Source: Streptomyces katrae
GTDB taxonomy: Bacteria; Actinomycetota; Actinomycetes; Streptomycetales; Streptomycetaceae
Length of the DNA stretch: 64,000 nt
Reading direction: 5' to 3'
Assembly: GCF_002028425.1 (NCBI RefSeq)
Contig: NZ_CP020042.1
Span: 6,981,560 to 7,045,559 of the forward strand
The position numbers and the translations under genes were made by a program. Below, piece after piece: positions 1 through 7,361 of this stretch (the first letter of the stretch is position 1; the number at the start of each line of letters is the position of its first letter). A model generated the notes under the pieces. It was not told the origin of the DNA. It saw nothing but the letters and a program-made list of their open reading frames with translations, and searched no databases.

Positions 1-1317
1 TTGACCGTACGGGCCGTCGACGCGGCCGTGGCCGAGCTGGCCGCCGTCTCCGGCCCGGGGGCGCAGGCCGAGCGCCGCCGGATCGTGGCCGCCCTGCTGG
101 GCGCCGCCACCGCGCCCGAGCAACGGTTCCTGCGCAGCCTGCTCTCCGGGGAGGTGCGCCAGGGCGCGCTGGACGCGGTGGCCCTGGAGGGGGTCGCGGC
201 CGCCGCCGGGGTGCCGGCGGCCGACCTGCGCAGGGCGGTGATGCTGGACGGCTCGCTGCCCCGGGTGGCGGCCGCGGTACTGGCCGAAGGGGCCGCGGCG
301 CTGAGCGGGGTGGCCCTGCGCATCGGGCAGCCCGTCCAGCCGATGCTGGCCGGGACCGCCCGCTCGCTGGAGGACGCCCTGCGCGCGCTCGGGCCGTGCG
401 CGGTGGAGGAGAAGCTCGACGGGATCCGGGTCCAGGTCCACCGGGAGGGCGGGGAGGTCCACGTCTACACCCGCTCCCTGGACGAGATCACCGCCCGGCT
501 GCCCGAGGTCGTCGAGCTCGCCCTGAGCCTGCCCGGGGAGCGGTTCATCCTGGACGGGGAGGTCATCGGGCACGACGCCGCCGGGCGGCCGGTCCCGTTC
601 CAGGAGATCGCGAGCCGCGTCGGCTCCCGCGTGGACGTGGACGCCGCACGGCGGACCCTCCCCGTCGGCGCGTTCTTCTTCGACGTGCTGGCCCTCGGCG
701 AACGGGTCCTGCTGGACCTGCCGGTCCGTGACCGGTACGCCGCCCTGGCCGGCCTCGTCCCGCAGGCCGCGCGGGTCCGCCGGCTGGTGGTGGAGGACCC
801 GGCCGCCCAGGAGGAGCGGGCCCGGGAGTTCCTGGCCGAGACCCTGGGCCGGGGGCACGAAGGGGTCATGGCCAAGGGTCTCGGCTCCCCGTACGCGGCG
901 GGCCGGCGCGGCAAACAGTGGCTGAAGGTCAAACCCGTGCACACCCTCGACCTGGTGGTGCTCGCCGCCGAATGGGGCCACGGCCGCCGCACCGGCCTGC
1001 TGTCGAACCTGCACCTGGGCGCCCGCGCCGCCGACGGGAGCTTCGCCATGCTCGGCAAGACGTTCAAGGGCCTCACCGACGAGATGCTGCGCTGGCAGAC
1101 CGAGCGGCTGCGCGAGCTCGCCGTGGAGGACGACGGGTTCACCGTCCGGGTCAGGCCGGAGCTGGTCGTGGAGATCGCCTACGACGGCCTCCAGCGCTCC
1201 CCGCGCTACCCGGCCGGGGTGGCCCTGCGCTTCGCCCGGGTCCTGAGGCACCGCCCCGACAAGGCGCCGGGGGAGGCCGACACGGTGGAGACGGTGCTGG
1301 AGCAGCGCCGCGGCTGA
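1..1317 (+). CDS. ATP-dependent DNA ligase, archaeal/LigB type (5' partial)
   Basis: Joins nicked DNA through a lysyl-AMP intermediate. The nucleotidyl-transferase motif I reads EEKLDGIRV, with the adenylated lysine at about residue 138 of the visible protein. Later motifs include [10 protein letters not shown], a motif near EGVMAKGL and the motif V lysines in KQWLKVKP. The C-terminal half is the OB-fold. Actinobacterial LigB proteins are about 510 residues with the lysine near residue 210. About 70 N-terminal residues therefore appear to lie before the window, and the TTG at base 1 is probably an internal codon. This is the accessory ATP-dependent ligase, not the essential NAD-dependent LigA. 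The end is secure; the true start is not visible. Confidence 0.9.
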   Translation: MTVRAVDAAVAELAAVSGPGAQAERRRIVAALLGAATAPEQRFLRSLLSGEVRQGALDAVALEGVAAAAGVPAADLRRAVMLDGSLPRVAAAVLAEGAAALSGVALRIGQPVQPMLAGTARSLEDALRALGPCAVEEKLDGIRVQVHREGGEVHVYTRSLDEITARLPEVVELALSLPGERFILDGEVIGHDAAGRPVPFQEIASRVGSRVDVDAARRTLPVGAFFFDVLALGERVLLDLPVRDRYAALAGLVPQAARVRRLVVEDPAAQEERAREFLAETLGRGHEGVMAKGLGSPYAAGRRGKQWLKVKPVHTLDLVVLAAEWGHGRRTGLLSNLHLGARAADGSFAMLGKTFKGLTDEMLRWQTERLRELAVEDDGFTVRVRPELVVEIAYDGLQRSPRYPAGVALRFARVLRHRPDKAPGEADTVETVLEQRRG

Positions 1318-1334
1318 CCTGGGGACGGGGGAAT

Positions 1335-1370
1335 TTGCCTCAGAGGCAAGGAAGATTGCCAGCGGGGCAA
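1335..1370. promoter_or_regulatory. Twin palindromic operator TTGCC-N5-GGCAA upstream of XRE-cupin gene
   Basis: Two copies of the 15-bp palindrome TTGCC-N5-GGCAA lie at 1335-1349 and 1356-1370. The first extends to a perfect 7-bp dyad (TTGCCTC/GAGGCAA). Their centres are 21 bp apart, two helical turns, so two dimers could bind the same DNA face. The pair lies 21 bp before the ATG of the XRE-cupin regulator. Autoregulation by that protein is the natural inference but is unproven. Confidence 0.65.
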
Positions 1371-1390
1371 GATTCTGGCTCAATCGGGAC

Positions 1391-2038
1391 ATGACCCCCC
1401 GTCCCGAGGACCCCCCGGACACCGAGGCCCCACAGGCCCCCGGCGGCGCCGAAGAGCTGCCCGCCGTGGCCCCGCAGCTGCGCGAACTGCGCCGGCGCGC
1501 CGGGCTCACCCTGGAGGCGGCCGCAGCCAGGGCCCGGCTGTCGCCCGCGCACCTGTCGCGGCTGGAGACCGGTCGGCGCCAGCCCTCGCTGCCGCTGCTG
1601 CTCGGACTCGCCCGCACCTACGGTACGACCGTCTCCGAACTGCTCGGCGAGACCCAGGGAGTCGCCGATCCCATCGTACGGGCCGGCGGTCCCGGGGCCC
1701 GCGAGGCCGACGGGTGGACGTACTGGCAGGCCGGGGGCTCCGGGCGGGGCATGCAGGCGCTGCGCGTGCACGTCCCTCCGGGACGCAGCCAGGGCGAGCT
1801 GGTGCGCGTCCATCCCGGAGAGGAGTGGCTGTACGTGCTCGGCGGGCGGCTGCGGCTGCACCTGGGGGAGGCCGAGCACCTGCTGGAGCCGGGGGACAGC
1901 GCCCACTTCGACTCGCTGACCCCGCACCGGATCGGCGCGGCCGGTCCCGGCGGGGCGGAGCTGCTGTTCGTCCACACGCTGTTGCAGAGCAGCCTCGCCG
2001 GGATGTGCCTCGGCGGCACCGCCAAGCACCACCCCTAG
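1391..2038 (+). CDS. XRE-family transcriptional regulator with C-terminal cupin domain
   Basis: A DNA-binding regulator with an HTH_3 domain at about residues 28-88 (core LRELRRRAGLTL to PSLPLLLGLA). A single cupin_2 barrel follows at about residues 110-200 and contains VRVHPGEEWLYVLGG and LEPGDSAHFDS. This architecture typically senses a small ligand through the cupin. Genes of this type often control a neighbouring transporter, amine or sugar catabolism gene. The ATG at 1391 follows a twin palindrome that is probably its own operator. The small membrane-protein gene starts 64 bp after the stop on the same strand and may be co-transcribed. No ligand can be assigned from sequence. Confidence 0.88.
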   Translation: MTPRPEDPPDTEAPQAPGGAEELPAVAPQLRELRRRAGLTLEAAAARARLSPAHLSRLETGRRQPSLPLLLGLARTYGTTVSELLGETQGVADPIVRAGGPGAREADGWTYWQAGGSGRGMQALRVHVPPGRSQGELVRVHPGEEWLYVLGGRLRLHLGEAEHLLEPGDSAHFDSLTPHRIGAAGPGGAELLFVHTLLQSSLAGMCLGGTAKHHP

Positions 2039-2102
2039 CCGTCATAGCCGCCACCGCTGATCAGCCGAGGAGCCAGCCGTCATGCCGTCCCGAGGAGAGA
2101 AC

Positions 2103-2267
2103 ATGTCCACCACGCCCGAACAGAAGGCCCCGCTCGGCGTCTTCCGGCGCTTCGAGTCCAAGTTCCCGCGCGGCCTGGTCATCAGGCTGATCGCGTACCT
2201 CTTCGTGGGTCACCTCTTCGCGTTCTTCGTCTACCTGCTCTTCGTCCTGGGCGGCCGGAACCAGTAG
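2103..2267 (+). CDS. Small single-pass membrane protein (DUF6126-like)
   Basis: A 54-residue protein with a charged N-terminus containing APLGVFRRFESKFPRG. One transmembrane helix follows at about residues 27-49, rich in Phe, Leu and Val, and the tail is short. The start at 2103 is preferred over the ATG at 2082 because GAGGAGAG lies just upstream of it. Recalled from streptomycete annotation, this pattern matches DUF6126 proteins found after XRE-cupin genes, which fits here; the family name is from memory. The 3' end overlaps the convergent membrane-protein gene by 86 bp. Function unknown. Confidence 0.72.
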   Translation: MSTTPEQKAPLGVFRRFESKFPRGLVIRLIAYLFVGHLFAFFVYLLFVLGGRNQ

Positions 2268-2877
2268 CGGGCGCCGCCCGCCGGACCCAGCCCAGCACCA
2301 GCAGCGACGCCACCGCCGCGAAGGCGCACCAGGTGGAGGCGAACTCCAGCCGCCACAGCGCCGCGCACACCGCCGCCCCCGCGGCCAGCACCGCGCCCAG
2401 CACCCGCAGCGCGCGGTCCCCGGAGAGCAGCAGGGAGCCCAGGACGGCGTACAGGTACCCGGCCAGGACCAGCGGCGCGTACGGCACGTCCACCGCGTAG
2501 CCCAGCACCCGCCCCCGCACCTCGGCGGACACCGGCCGCACGGCCAGGCAGTACGCCAGCACCGCGGCGGTGGCCAGACCGACGGCCGCCGGCCCCCACA
2601 GCCGGCGCCGGCCCCCGGGCGCTACGGCGAGCAGCACCCCGAACGGCACCCACACCGCCGGCACGGGCAGGGCGATCACCGCCCAGGCCGTGGTGGCCGG
2701 ACCGCAGCCGCCGCCCGCGTCCCAGACGGCGGCCTCGACCAGCTGGTGCGCGCCCAGCAGCAGCGGCAGCGCGGCCACAGGCAGGTCCCGGACCCGCCGC
2801 ACCCGCACCAGGCACACCACCCCGGCGGTGGCCACGGCCCCGCCCGCCGCCAGGTCCGCCGACGCGCTCCAGCACAC
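2182..2877 (-). CDS. Polytopic membrane protein (DUF6629-like)
   Basis: A 231-residue integral membrane protein beginning VCWSASADLAAGG at a GTG. About seven hydrophobic segments follow, then a basic Arg/Gly-rich tail. The VCWSAS start and the later LLLGAHQLVEAAVW motif are those I associate with the streptomycete DUF6629 family. Its start lies 20 bp after the stop of the DHA2 exporter, so the two probably form one transcript. The last 86 bp overlap the convergent small membrane gene. The basic tail may be poorly conserved C-terminal sequence. No function is known. Confidence 0.68.
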   Translation of the reverse strand: MCWSASADLAAGGAVATAGVVCLVRVRRVRDLPVAALPLLLGAHQLVEAAVWDAGGGCGPATTAWAVIALPVPAVWVPFGVLLAVAPGGRRRLWGPAAVGLATAAVLAYCLAVRPVSAEVRGRVLGYAVDVPYAPLVLAGYLYAVLGSLLLSGDRALRVLGAVLAAGAAVCAALWRLEFASTWCAFAAVASLLVLGWVRRAAPATGSGRPGRRAGRRRTRRGDPRRGTRSA

Positions 2878-2896
2878 CGAAGGCCTCCGGGACCGC

Positions 2897-4462
2897 TCAG
2901 GGGGCGGGCTCCTGGGGGTGCTCCGCCGCGTGCGGGTGCTCCAGCGGAGGGGAGCCGACCGCGCAGGAGGTCCGGCACTCCGGATGGCAGGCCCCGGGTG
3001 AGGGGGAGCGCACGGTCGCCCACGCCAGGGCCGCGCCGGCCACCAGCAGCCCCGCGCACCAGGCCATCGCCCGCCCGTAGGCCGCATCGAAGGCGCCGGC
3101 CGACAGGTAGGCGTCCGGGCCCATCCCGGCCAGCAGCGGCAGCGCGGCCACCGCCAACAGCCCCGCCGCCCGTGCGGCGGCGTTGTTGATGCCGCTGGCC
3201 AGGCCCGCCCGGCCGGGATCCAGCGAGGCCAGCACGGTCGCGGTCAGCGGCGCGACCAGGGCGGCCATGCCCGCGCCGAGCACCACCATGGCGGGCAGCA
3301 CGTCCCCGGCGTACGAGGCGTGCGGCCCCACCCGCAGGCTCAGCAACATCCCGGCGGCGCACAGCAGCGGTCCCACCGTCAGCGGGATCCGCGGCCCGAT
3401 CCGCTCGCCCAGCGCCCCCGCGCGGGCCGACAGCAGCAGCATCAGAACGGTGGTCGGCAGCAGCGCGGCCCCCGCGCCGAGGGCCGAGTACCCGGACACC
3501 ACCTGGAGCTGGAGCACGATGAGGAAGAAGAACCCGCCGAAGGCCGCGTACACGCACAGGGTGACCAGGTTGACGGCCGTGAACTGGCGGGAGGCGAACA
3601 CGTCCGGCGGCACCATCGGATGCGGCCGCCGCCGCTCCACGTACACGAACGCGGCCGCCAGCAGCACCCCGGCCACCCCCGCCCCGATCACGGCCCCGGT
3701 CGCGGAACGGGCCTCGATCAGCGCGTACGTGATCAGGGCCAGGGCCGCCGCCCCGAGCACCGCGCCGAGCACGTCGAACCGCCCCCCGGCCTGCGGATCC
3801 CGTGACTCCGGAACGTGCCGCAGCGCCACCGGCACGCACAGCGCGGCCACCGGCACGTTGAGCAGGAACACCCACCGCCAGCCCGGCCCGTCCACCAGCC
3901 AGCCGCCGAGGAAGGGCCCTACGGCCGCGCCCACGCCCCCGAACCCCGACCACAGGCCCACCGCCCGGGCCCGGTCGTCGGACCGGATCGAGCCCTGGAT
4001 CAGCGCGAGCGACCCGGGGGTCAGCAGGGCCCCGCCGACGCCCTGGAGGGCCCGGGCACCGATCAGCACCCCGGCGCCCGGGGCGATACCGCACAGCAGG
4101 GAGCCGACCGCGAACCACACCACCCCGACGACGAAGATCCGGCGCCGCCCGAACCGGTCGCCGAGCGCCCCGCCGACCAGGATCAGCCCGGCCAGGGTCA
4201 GCAGGTAGGCGTTCACGGTCCACTGGAGCACCGCGAGATCGGCGCCGAGGTCGCGCCCGATGCGGGGGAGGGCGACGTTGACCACGGTCGAGTCCAGCAG
4301 GGCCATCGCGGACCCGAGCACGGTGGCCAGCAGCACCCACCGCCCCCGCGCGGACCGCAGCACCACCCCCGGCTCCGCACCGGAGACGGGGGAGACGGGG
4401 GAGGCCGGCGGCGGCGGTGACGTACCGGGGCGGGGCACGGGTTCACCGGGTAGGGCGCTCAT
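2897..4462 (-). CDS. MFS transporter, DHA2 (EmrB/QacA) family
   Basis: A 521-residue proton-coupled drug or metabolite exporter, the length expected for a 14-helix DHA2 protein. The helix-1 signature LLDSTVVNVALPRIG and motif A GDRFGRRRIF are clear. Motif C-like glycine-rich sequence lies near GSLALIQGSI. The ATG at 4462 is preceded by GGAGGG very close to the codon. The C-terminal tail is hydrophilic and contains four Cys and several His. It is followed by the DUF6629-like gene at 20 bp. The substrate cannot be predicted; no dedicated TetR or MarR regulator is adjacent. Confidence 0.88.
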   Translation of the reverse strand: MSALPGEPVPRPGTSPPPPASPVSPVSGAEPGVVLRSARGRWVLLATVLGSAMALLDSTVVNVALPRIGRDLGADLAVLQWTVNAYLLTLAGLILVGGALGDRFGRRRIFVVGVVWFAVGSLLCGIAPGAGVLIGARALQGVGGALLTPGSLALIQGSIRSDDRARAVGLWSGFGGVGAAVGPFLGGWLVDGPGWRWVFLLNVPVAALCVPVALRHVPESRDPQAGGRFDVLGAVLGAAALALITYALIEARSATGAVIGAGVAGVLLAAAFVYVERRRPHPMVPPDVFASRQFTAVNLVTLCVYAAFGGFFFLIVLQLQVVSGYSALGAGAALLPTTVLMLLLSARAGALGERIGPRIPLTVGPLLCAAGMLLSLRVGPHASYAGDVLPAMVVLGAGMAALVAPLTATVLASLDPGRAGLASGINNAAARAAGLLAVAALPLLAGMGPDAYLSAGAFDAAYGRAMAWCAGLLVAGAALAWATVRSPSPGACHPECRTSCAVGSPPLEHPHAAEHPQEPAP

Positions 4463-4637
4463 CCCTCCAGGCTGACCCGCCCGCCCCCGAAGGTCCAGCG
4501 GGCCACTGCGGCGGCCTCGGACCCGGCGCCGGCACGGCGGGCGCCGCCCCCGGCATTCGGGTGGCGGGCGGCAACGCGTCCGCGCGTTCCCCGCGACCTG
4601 CCCGGGGGGCCGAGCGGGCCGACGTACCGTGCCGGGC

Positions 4638-5420
4638 ATGACGCCGCAGATCGAGGCATTCATGCGCACCGCCGACCCGGAGGCGGTCTGGGCGGTGGGC
4701 TCGGCGGACACCGTCCACGCCGCCCGTCCCGGCCCGCCGGGCGACTGGGACACCCCCCTCACCGCCGACGCCCTCACCCCGGCCCTCGCCCTCTGGCCCG
4801 TCCTCGGCACCCTCGTGGCCCAGGGGGAGCTGGCCCTGCACACCCCCCTCACGGCCTACGGGCAGCCGCCCGCCACCGGAGCGCCCGCCGGCACGACCAC
4901 CCACCAGCTGCTCACGCGCGGCGAGGGCCCGGCCGCCCCCGCCGCCCTCACCGCCCTCGCCGAACGGCTCGCCGGCGCCCCCCTCGGCGACTGCGCCGCG
5001 ACCCGGATCTGGCAGCCGCTCGGCATGACCCGCACCCGCCTCGCCGAAGGCGCCCTGCACACCACCCTGGCCGACCTCGCCCGGTTCCTGCGCCACCTGC
5101 TGTCCCCGGCCGGCCACCCCGTCCCGCGCGCCTGGACCGCCGAGTCCCTGCGCATCCGCACCGGGGAGCTCACCCCCGCCCGCGGCCTGCTCTGGCACCC
5201 CGCGCCCGCCGGCGTCTGGTCCCACCACCCCCCGTCCGGCCCCGGCCCCGCCCTGTGGGTCGCCCCGCGCCAGGACCGCTGGGCCGTCCTGATCCCGGGC
5301 CCCGCCGCCGGATCCGCCTCCCGGCTGCGCACCGCCTTCCGGGAGGCGGCCTTCACCCGCGCGAGCCTGACCGAACCGGCCCTGACCGAACCGGCCCTGA
5401 CCGGCGGCCCACCCTCGTAG
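4638..5420 (+). CDS. Serine hydrolase/beta-lactamase-like protein lacking the SxxK motif
   Basis: A 260-residue protein that aligns by eye with class C beta-lactamase/esterase-type serine hydrolases. The segment VLGTLVAQGELALHTPL matches the helix after the nucleophile. Later parts match too: TTHQLLTRGEG, WQPLGMTRT and LADLARFLRHLL. The expected SxxK nucleophile, just before that helix, is replaced by LTPALALW. It is therefore probably catalytically inactive or uses different chemistry. No signal peptide is seen, so it is likely cytoplasmic. The C-terminus carries a short LTEPA repeat. An upstream in-frame ATG at 4629 is an alternative start. Confidence 0.68.
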   Translation: MTPQIEAFMRTADPEAVWAVGSADTVHAARPGPPGDWDTPLTADALTPALALWPVLGTLVAQGELALHTPLTAYGQPPATGAPAGTTTHQLLTRGEGPAAPAALTALAERLAGAPLGDCAATRIWQPLGMTRTRLAEGALHTTLADLARFLRHLLSPAGHPVPRAWTAESLRIRTGELTPARGLLWHPAPAGVWSHHPPSGPGPALWVAPRQDRWAVLIPGPAAGSASRLRTAFREAAFTRASLTEPALTEPALTGGPPS

Positions 5421-5509
5421 CGCAGTCGGAGCGCGCCGCTCGCGGGGCCGTCGTACGGTGAGGGCGTCAGCCGTCCGCAGCCGCCGTACCGAGCCCCCGC
5501 GAGGAGCCC

Positions 5510-6271
5510 ATGTCCGACGCCGTGACCGCGCCGGCCGCCGACCCGGACGTCGACACGCTCGACGCCCTGTGCCGGGAACTGGCCGAGGCCGCCGACGCCG
5601 TGGGCGAAGCCGCCCGGTACGCCTCCGGGCTCGCGTTCGGCGCGCGCCTGCCCGCCGGGGCCCTCGTGGCCCGCAGCAGCCGCCGGCGCCGCGCCTGGCG
5701 GACCCTGCTGCGCACCCTCACCGACCCGGCCGGCCTCGGCTGGGCCCCGCGCGGCCGGGGGGTGGCCCGGGCCGGATGGTTCGCCGGGATCCTGGCCCGG
5801 CGGGAGAACCTGGCCGTCAGCGCGGCCGTCTGCGGACTGAAGGCCCGGATCCGGGTGGCGACCGCGGGCCGGCCCGAACTCCTCGCGGACCCCGGCTGCG
5901 CCGCCGTGCTGCGGGCGGTGGACGGCGGGCGGCAGGCCGACGCCGCCCGCGCCTTCCGGCGCATCCTGCGCGAGCGGGGCACCGGGCCGGCGTTCACCCT
6001 GCTCGCCCCGGCCTTCGCGGACATCCTCGCCTGGCACGCGCTGACGGACGAGAACCCCTTCAACGACCACGCCGGCTGGCAGGTCGCCACCGGACGGGCC
6101 GTCACCGCCGAACCGCTGCTGGGCCTCGGCGCCGCCGTACGGGCCTTCTGCGCACGCGAACCGGGCGGCGGCGGCCGGGACCCCGGCCGGGTCGCCTCCG
6201 GGGAACCCGGCACGCCCGGCACCCCCGCCGACCACGGCCGCACCTCCCCGTCCCCCTGGAGCACCCCGTGA
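5510..6271 (+). CDS. Hypothetical helical protein, coupled to a small WxG-type gene
   Basis: A 253-residue protein with no recognised domain. The N-terminus is acidic and probably helical (VDTLDALCRELAEAADAVGEAARYASG). A basic RSSRRRRAWRTLL stretch and a helical middle follow, and a Gly/Pro-rich disordered tail starts after about residue 210. There is no signal peptide or transmembrane segment. AGGAG lies before the ATG. Its stop codon overlaps the GTG of the next gene (GTGA), so the two are translationally coupled and probably act together. Its early helices resemble those of proteins that partner WXG100-type peptides, but this is only a suggestion. Confidence 0.6.
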   Translation: MSDAVTAPAADPDVDTLDALCRELAEAADAVGEAARYASGLAFGARLPAGALVARSSRRRRAWRTLLRTLTDPAGLGWAPRGRGVARAGWFAGILARRENLAVSAAVCGLKARIRVATAGRPELLADPGCAAVLRAVDGGRQADAARAFRRILRERGTGPAFTLLAPAFADILAWHALTDENPFNDHAGWQVATGRAVTAEPLLGLGAAVRAFCAREPGGGGRDPGRVASGEPGTPGTPADHGRTSPSPWSTP

Positions 6272-6513
6272 CCTGCCGCCCCCCGCGCCCCGCCCCGTCC
6301 GCACCCGCCGACGGCCTGCGCGGCCACTGCACCGTCCTGCGCAGCCACGCCCGGCGGCTGCGCGCGGGTGCGGCGGCGCTGGAGTGGCGCGGACCGCAGG
6401 CCGACGCCCTCCGCGCGGAGGTGGCGGCGCTGGCCGACCGCTGCGCCCGGGCGGCCGACGGCTTCGCCCTCGCGGCGGCCCAGCTCGACGGACCGGATCC
6501 CCGGCGGTCTTGA
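6268..6513 (+). CDS. Small two-helix protein with a central WxG motif (WXG100-like)
   Basis: An 81-residue protein starting at GTG 6268, which overlaps the previous stop by 4 bp. After a proline-rich leader there are two amphipathic helices. The first contains LRSHARRLRAGAAALE and the second ALRAEVAALADRCARAADGF, joined by WRG. A W-x-G turn between two helices is the hallmark of WXG100/ESX-type proteins, though this one is shorter than the usual 100 residues. No ESX secretion gene lies in the window. The gene is followed by a strong hairpin at 6640. The reading is plausible but untested. Confidence 0.5.
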   Translation: MTCRPPRPAPSAPADGLRGHCTVLRSHARRLRAGAAALEWRGPQADALRAEVAALADRCARAADGFALAAAQLDGPDPRRS

Positions 6514-6639
6514 CCCGGGTGAGGGGGCCTCGGAGGGGGCGGGCCGGCTACCTGACCGTCGAGCTCCCCGAGGGCGACGGGGCCGCCGGGGCGCGTGAGC
6601 GGCTCGGGGCGCGGATCGAGCGGCTGCCCGGCCTCGGGG

Positions 6640-6680
6640 CCGTCTTCACGTGCACGTGGAGGACGTGCACGTGAAGACGG
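6640..6680. terminator. Perfect 18-bp hairpin between convergent genes
   Basis: Arms at 6640-6657 and 6663-6680 are perfectly complementary, with a 5-base GGAGG loop. It lies between the rightward WxG pair and the leftward gluconokinase gene, the position of a bidirectional terminator. There is no U-tract, as is common in streptomycetes. The loop sequence equals a Shine-Dalgarno core. Confidence 0.7.
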
Positions 6681-6728
6681 GCCGCGGGGTCCCGCCCGCC
6701 GGAACGCCGGCTCCGGCCGGGAGGCCCG

Positions 6729-7259
6729 TCACGGCGCGGTTCCCCCGCTCCCCGGCGCGCGCAGGGCGGCGAGCGCCCGTCCGGTGATCTCCTCGGGGGT
6801 GCCCGACACCTCGACGGCGAATCCCGGCTCGTCCGCGCCGAGCGGTTCGAGCGCGGCGAACTGGGAGTCCAGCAGGGAGACGGGCATGAAGTGCCCCGTC
6901 CGGGCGGCCATCCGCGCCCCGATCAGCGGCCGCCCTCCCGTGAGGTGGACGAACACCACGCCCACCCCCGGTGCGGCGGCCCGCAGCCGGTCGCGGTGCG
7001 CCCGCTTGAGGCAGGAGGCGGCCACCACCCCGCCCTCCCCGCCCCGGTCCCGGACCCACGCGCCCACGGCGTCCAGCCACGGCCACCGGTCGGCGTCCTC
7101 CAGCGGGATCCCCGCCGACATCCGGGCCACGTTGGCCGCCGGGTGGAAGGAGTCCCCCTCGGCGTACGGGACGCCGAGGGCGTCCGCGAGCAGCCGGCCA
7201 ACCGTCGACTTGCCCGTCCCGGCCACGCCCATCACCACGATGACGCCCCGGGGGTCCAT
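6729..7259 (-). CDS. gntK: Gluconokinase
   Basis: Phosphorylates D-gluconate to 6-phosphogluconate with ATP, feeding the pentose phosphate pathway in the cytoplasm. At 176 residues it has the usual length. The P-loop GVAGTGKST lies at residues 11-19. The EGDSFHPAANVARMSAGIPL segment and the SCLKRAHRDRLR motif are characteristic of GntK. The ATG at 7259 is chosen over an upstream GTG because the P-loop then sits near the N-terminus and GAGG precedes it. No gluconate permease or GntR repressor is adjacent, so regulation is not evident. It ends facing the 6640 hairpin. Confidence 0.9.
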   Translation of the reverse strand: MDPRGVIVVMGVAGTGKSTVGRLLADALGVPYAEGDSFHPAANVARMSAGIPLEDADRWPWLDAVGAWVRDRGGEGGVVAASCLKRAHRDRLRAAAPGVGVVFVHLTGGRPLIGARMAARTGHFMPVSLLDSQFAALEPLGADEPGFAVEVSGTPEEITGRALAALRAPGSGGTAP

Positions 7260-7361
7260 GCCGTACCTCGCCGTCCTCACCGTCCTCGCCGTCGCACCGT
7301 CTTCGCCGGGTACCACTCAAGCGCACCCCCGGCCGCGTCCCGGCGCCGGGGCGGCCGTGGC

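Noticed and set aside
1..1317. The TTG at base 1 as the true ligase start
   Set aside because: The catalytic lysine is about 70 residues too close to the N-terminus for the family, so the gene is more likely cut by the window edge.
6519..6674. A 51-codon frame after the WxG gene ending inside the 6640 hairpin
   Set aside because: Its C-terminus is coded by the inverted repeat and it has no recognisable features, so it is likely a by-product of the terminator.
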